Shown: one piece after another, positions 63,491 to 64,000 of the stretch
Position numbering within the stretch: position 1 is the stretch's first letter
How the letters are laid out: each line of letters opens with the position of its first letter
Assembly: GCA_963931445.1 (NCBI GenBank)
Contig: OZ007016.1
Coordinates: forward strand, 1,116,001 to 1,180,000
Direction: 5' to 3'
DNA from: CALXVA01 sp944393025
Lineage (GTDB): Bacteria; Bacillota; Clostridia; TANB77; CAG-508
Length of the DNA stretch: 64,000 nucleotides
Position numbers and translations under genes: made by a program
The notes under the pieces: model-generated
What the model saw: the letters and a program-made list of their open reading frames with translations, nothing else
Told to the model about the DNA's origin: nothing
Database searches by the model: none

Positions 63491-64000
63491 TTATATAATT
63501 CCAAATATTTGCATGAATATGCTTGTTAATCCATTATTTATAATTAATATTAAAGGTCTTACTATTAAAGTTAATATTCCTACAATCCATAAAGCTATAA
63601 ATACTATTTCAAATATTTGACTATGTGATTCTACCCAATTTCTTGCATTGTATGGTAAAAATCCACACAATATTTTTGAACCATCTAATGGTGGTAATGG
63701 AATTAAATTAAATACACCTAGTCCTATATTAATAGTTATTATACTTTGGATTATGCTAATTATAACTCCTAATGCTTGATTTTCATAATACATAATTCCA
63801 TTAATAATTTCCACTTGAGGTGCAAATTTTATCACAAGACAAAATATTATTTCAAATAATATTGCTATAATAAAATTCATTATAGGTCCTGCAGCAGAAA
63901 CAATTGCTTCTGCTTTTTGAATAGACATTGTTCTGTTAAAATTTCTAGGATTAATTTCTACTGGCTTTCCCCAGCCAAATCCTGCAAATATTAGCATTAT
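63491..64000 (-). CDS. Site-2 protease family membrane metalloprotease, cut by right edge
   Basis: C-terminal part of an M50 intramembrane protease. Visible are the SAAGPIMNFIIAI helix and NLIPLPPLDGSKIL with the metal-ligand Asp, plus two further helices. The HExxH motif must lie beyond the window. Probably a YwhC-like protein, whose substrates are unknown. It stands 34 bases upstream of tsaD. Confidence 0.9.
   Translation of the reverse strand: MMLIFAGFGWGKPVEINPRNFNRTMSIQKAEAIVSAAGPIMNFIIAILFEIIFCLVIKFAPQVEIINGIMYYENQALGVIISIIQSIITINIGLGVFNLIPLPPLDGSKILCGFLPYNARNWVESHSQIFEIVFIALWIVGILTLIVRPLILIINNGLTSIFMQIFGII

Overview
The window is a very AT-rich stretch of a low-GC, anaerobic, endospore-forming Firmicute, most likely an uncultured or poorly characterised member of the Clostridia. 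Support for this: spoIVA, spoVS, a GerW/YtfJ-type protein and a GerA-type germinant-receptor operon (spore former); a flavodiiron protein (anaerobe); single-membrane features (SecG, DacF-type carboxypeptidase, PASTA PBP1); and Gram-positive-type LexA boxes at recA and dinB. The lineage is inference; no rRNA is present. Most genes lie on the minus strand.

Layout. 1-4.7 kb: two MacB-like ABC exporters (ATPase fused to FtsX-type permease), broken by four single-base frameshifts that are all alike: an in-frame CGG codon whose +1 frame reads Gly (GGA/GGG). 4.8-16.4 kb: housekeeping and sporulation genes (VTT membrane protein, dacF, ytfJ, DUF2953, scpA, recX, recA, peptide-binding protein, spoVS, ymdB, flavodiiron protein, metK). 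16.4-20.5 kb: marR plus a heterodimeric ABC exporter behind a palindromic promoter. 20.6-28.6 kb: membrane proteins, a base-composition outlier gene (22.0-22.4 kb), dps, dinB, coaE, tmcAL, rnhA, dapF. 28.7-34.8 kb: a repeat, an alaS remnant, then a copper module (copA-copZ-csoR) and a cadmium/zinc module (cadA, detached HMA protein, cadC). 35.2-35.7 kb: tRNA-Val/Asp/Phe operon with a truncated tRNA-Phe copy. 35.9-39.6 kb: glmU, spoIVA, an unknown anchored protein. 39.7-44.0 kb: germinant-receptor operon whose A gene is intact while B and C are disrupted, each by the same 18-base sequence carrying an in-frame TAG. 44-64 kb: rnr-secG, DUF4363-DUF421, YvlD-like protein, rluA-type synthase, ftsH, DUF1189, cysS, PBP1, clpX-clpP-tig, phosphoesterase, tsaD and a site-2 protease cut by the right edge.

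Intergenic space holds several kinds of non-coding repeat: a dispersed element of about 80-137 bp (five copies plus a fragment, two in tandem, with covarying hairpin arms), a 54-bp perfect palindrome that supplies the C-terminus of RNase R, a MITE-like 202-bp imperfect palindrome, and a nested hairpin with GGGGAC motifs.

The most interesting observation is the CGG one. Scanning by eye, I found CGG as a sense codon in no intact native gene here, only twice in the compositionally foreign gene at 22.1-22.4 kb, yet at all four frameshift points in the two exporters. This suggests that CGG is unassigned or hungry in this lineage and is bypassed by +1 frameshifting onto GGR glycine. Sequencing error or decay remain the alternatives.
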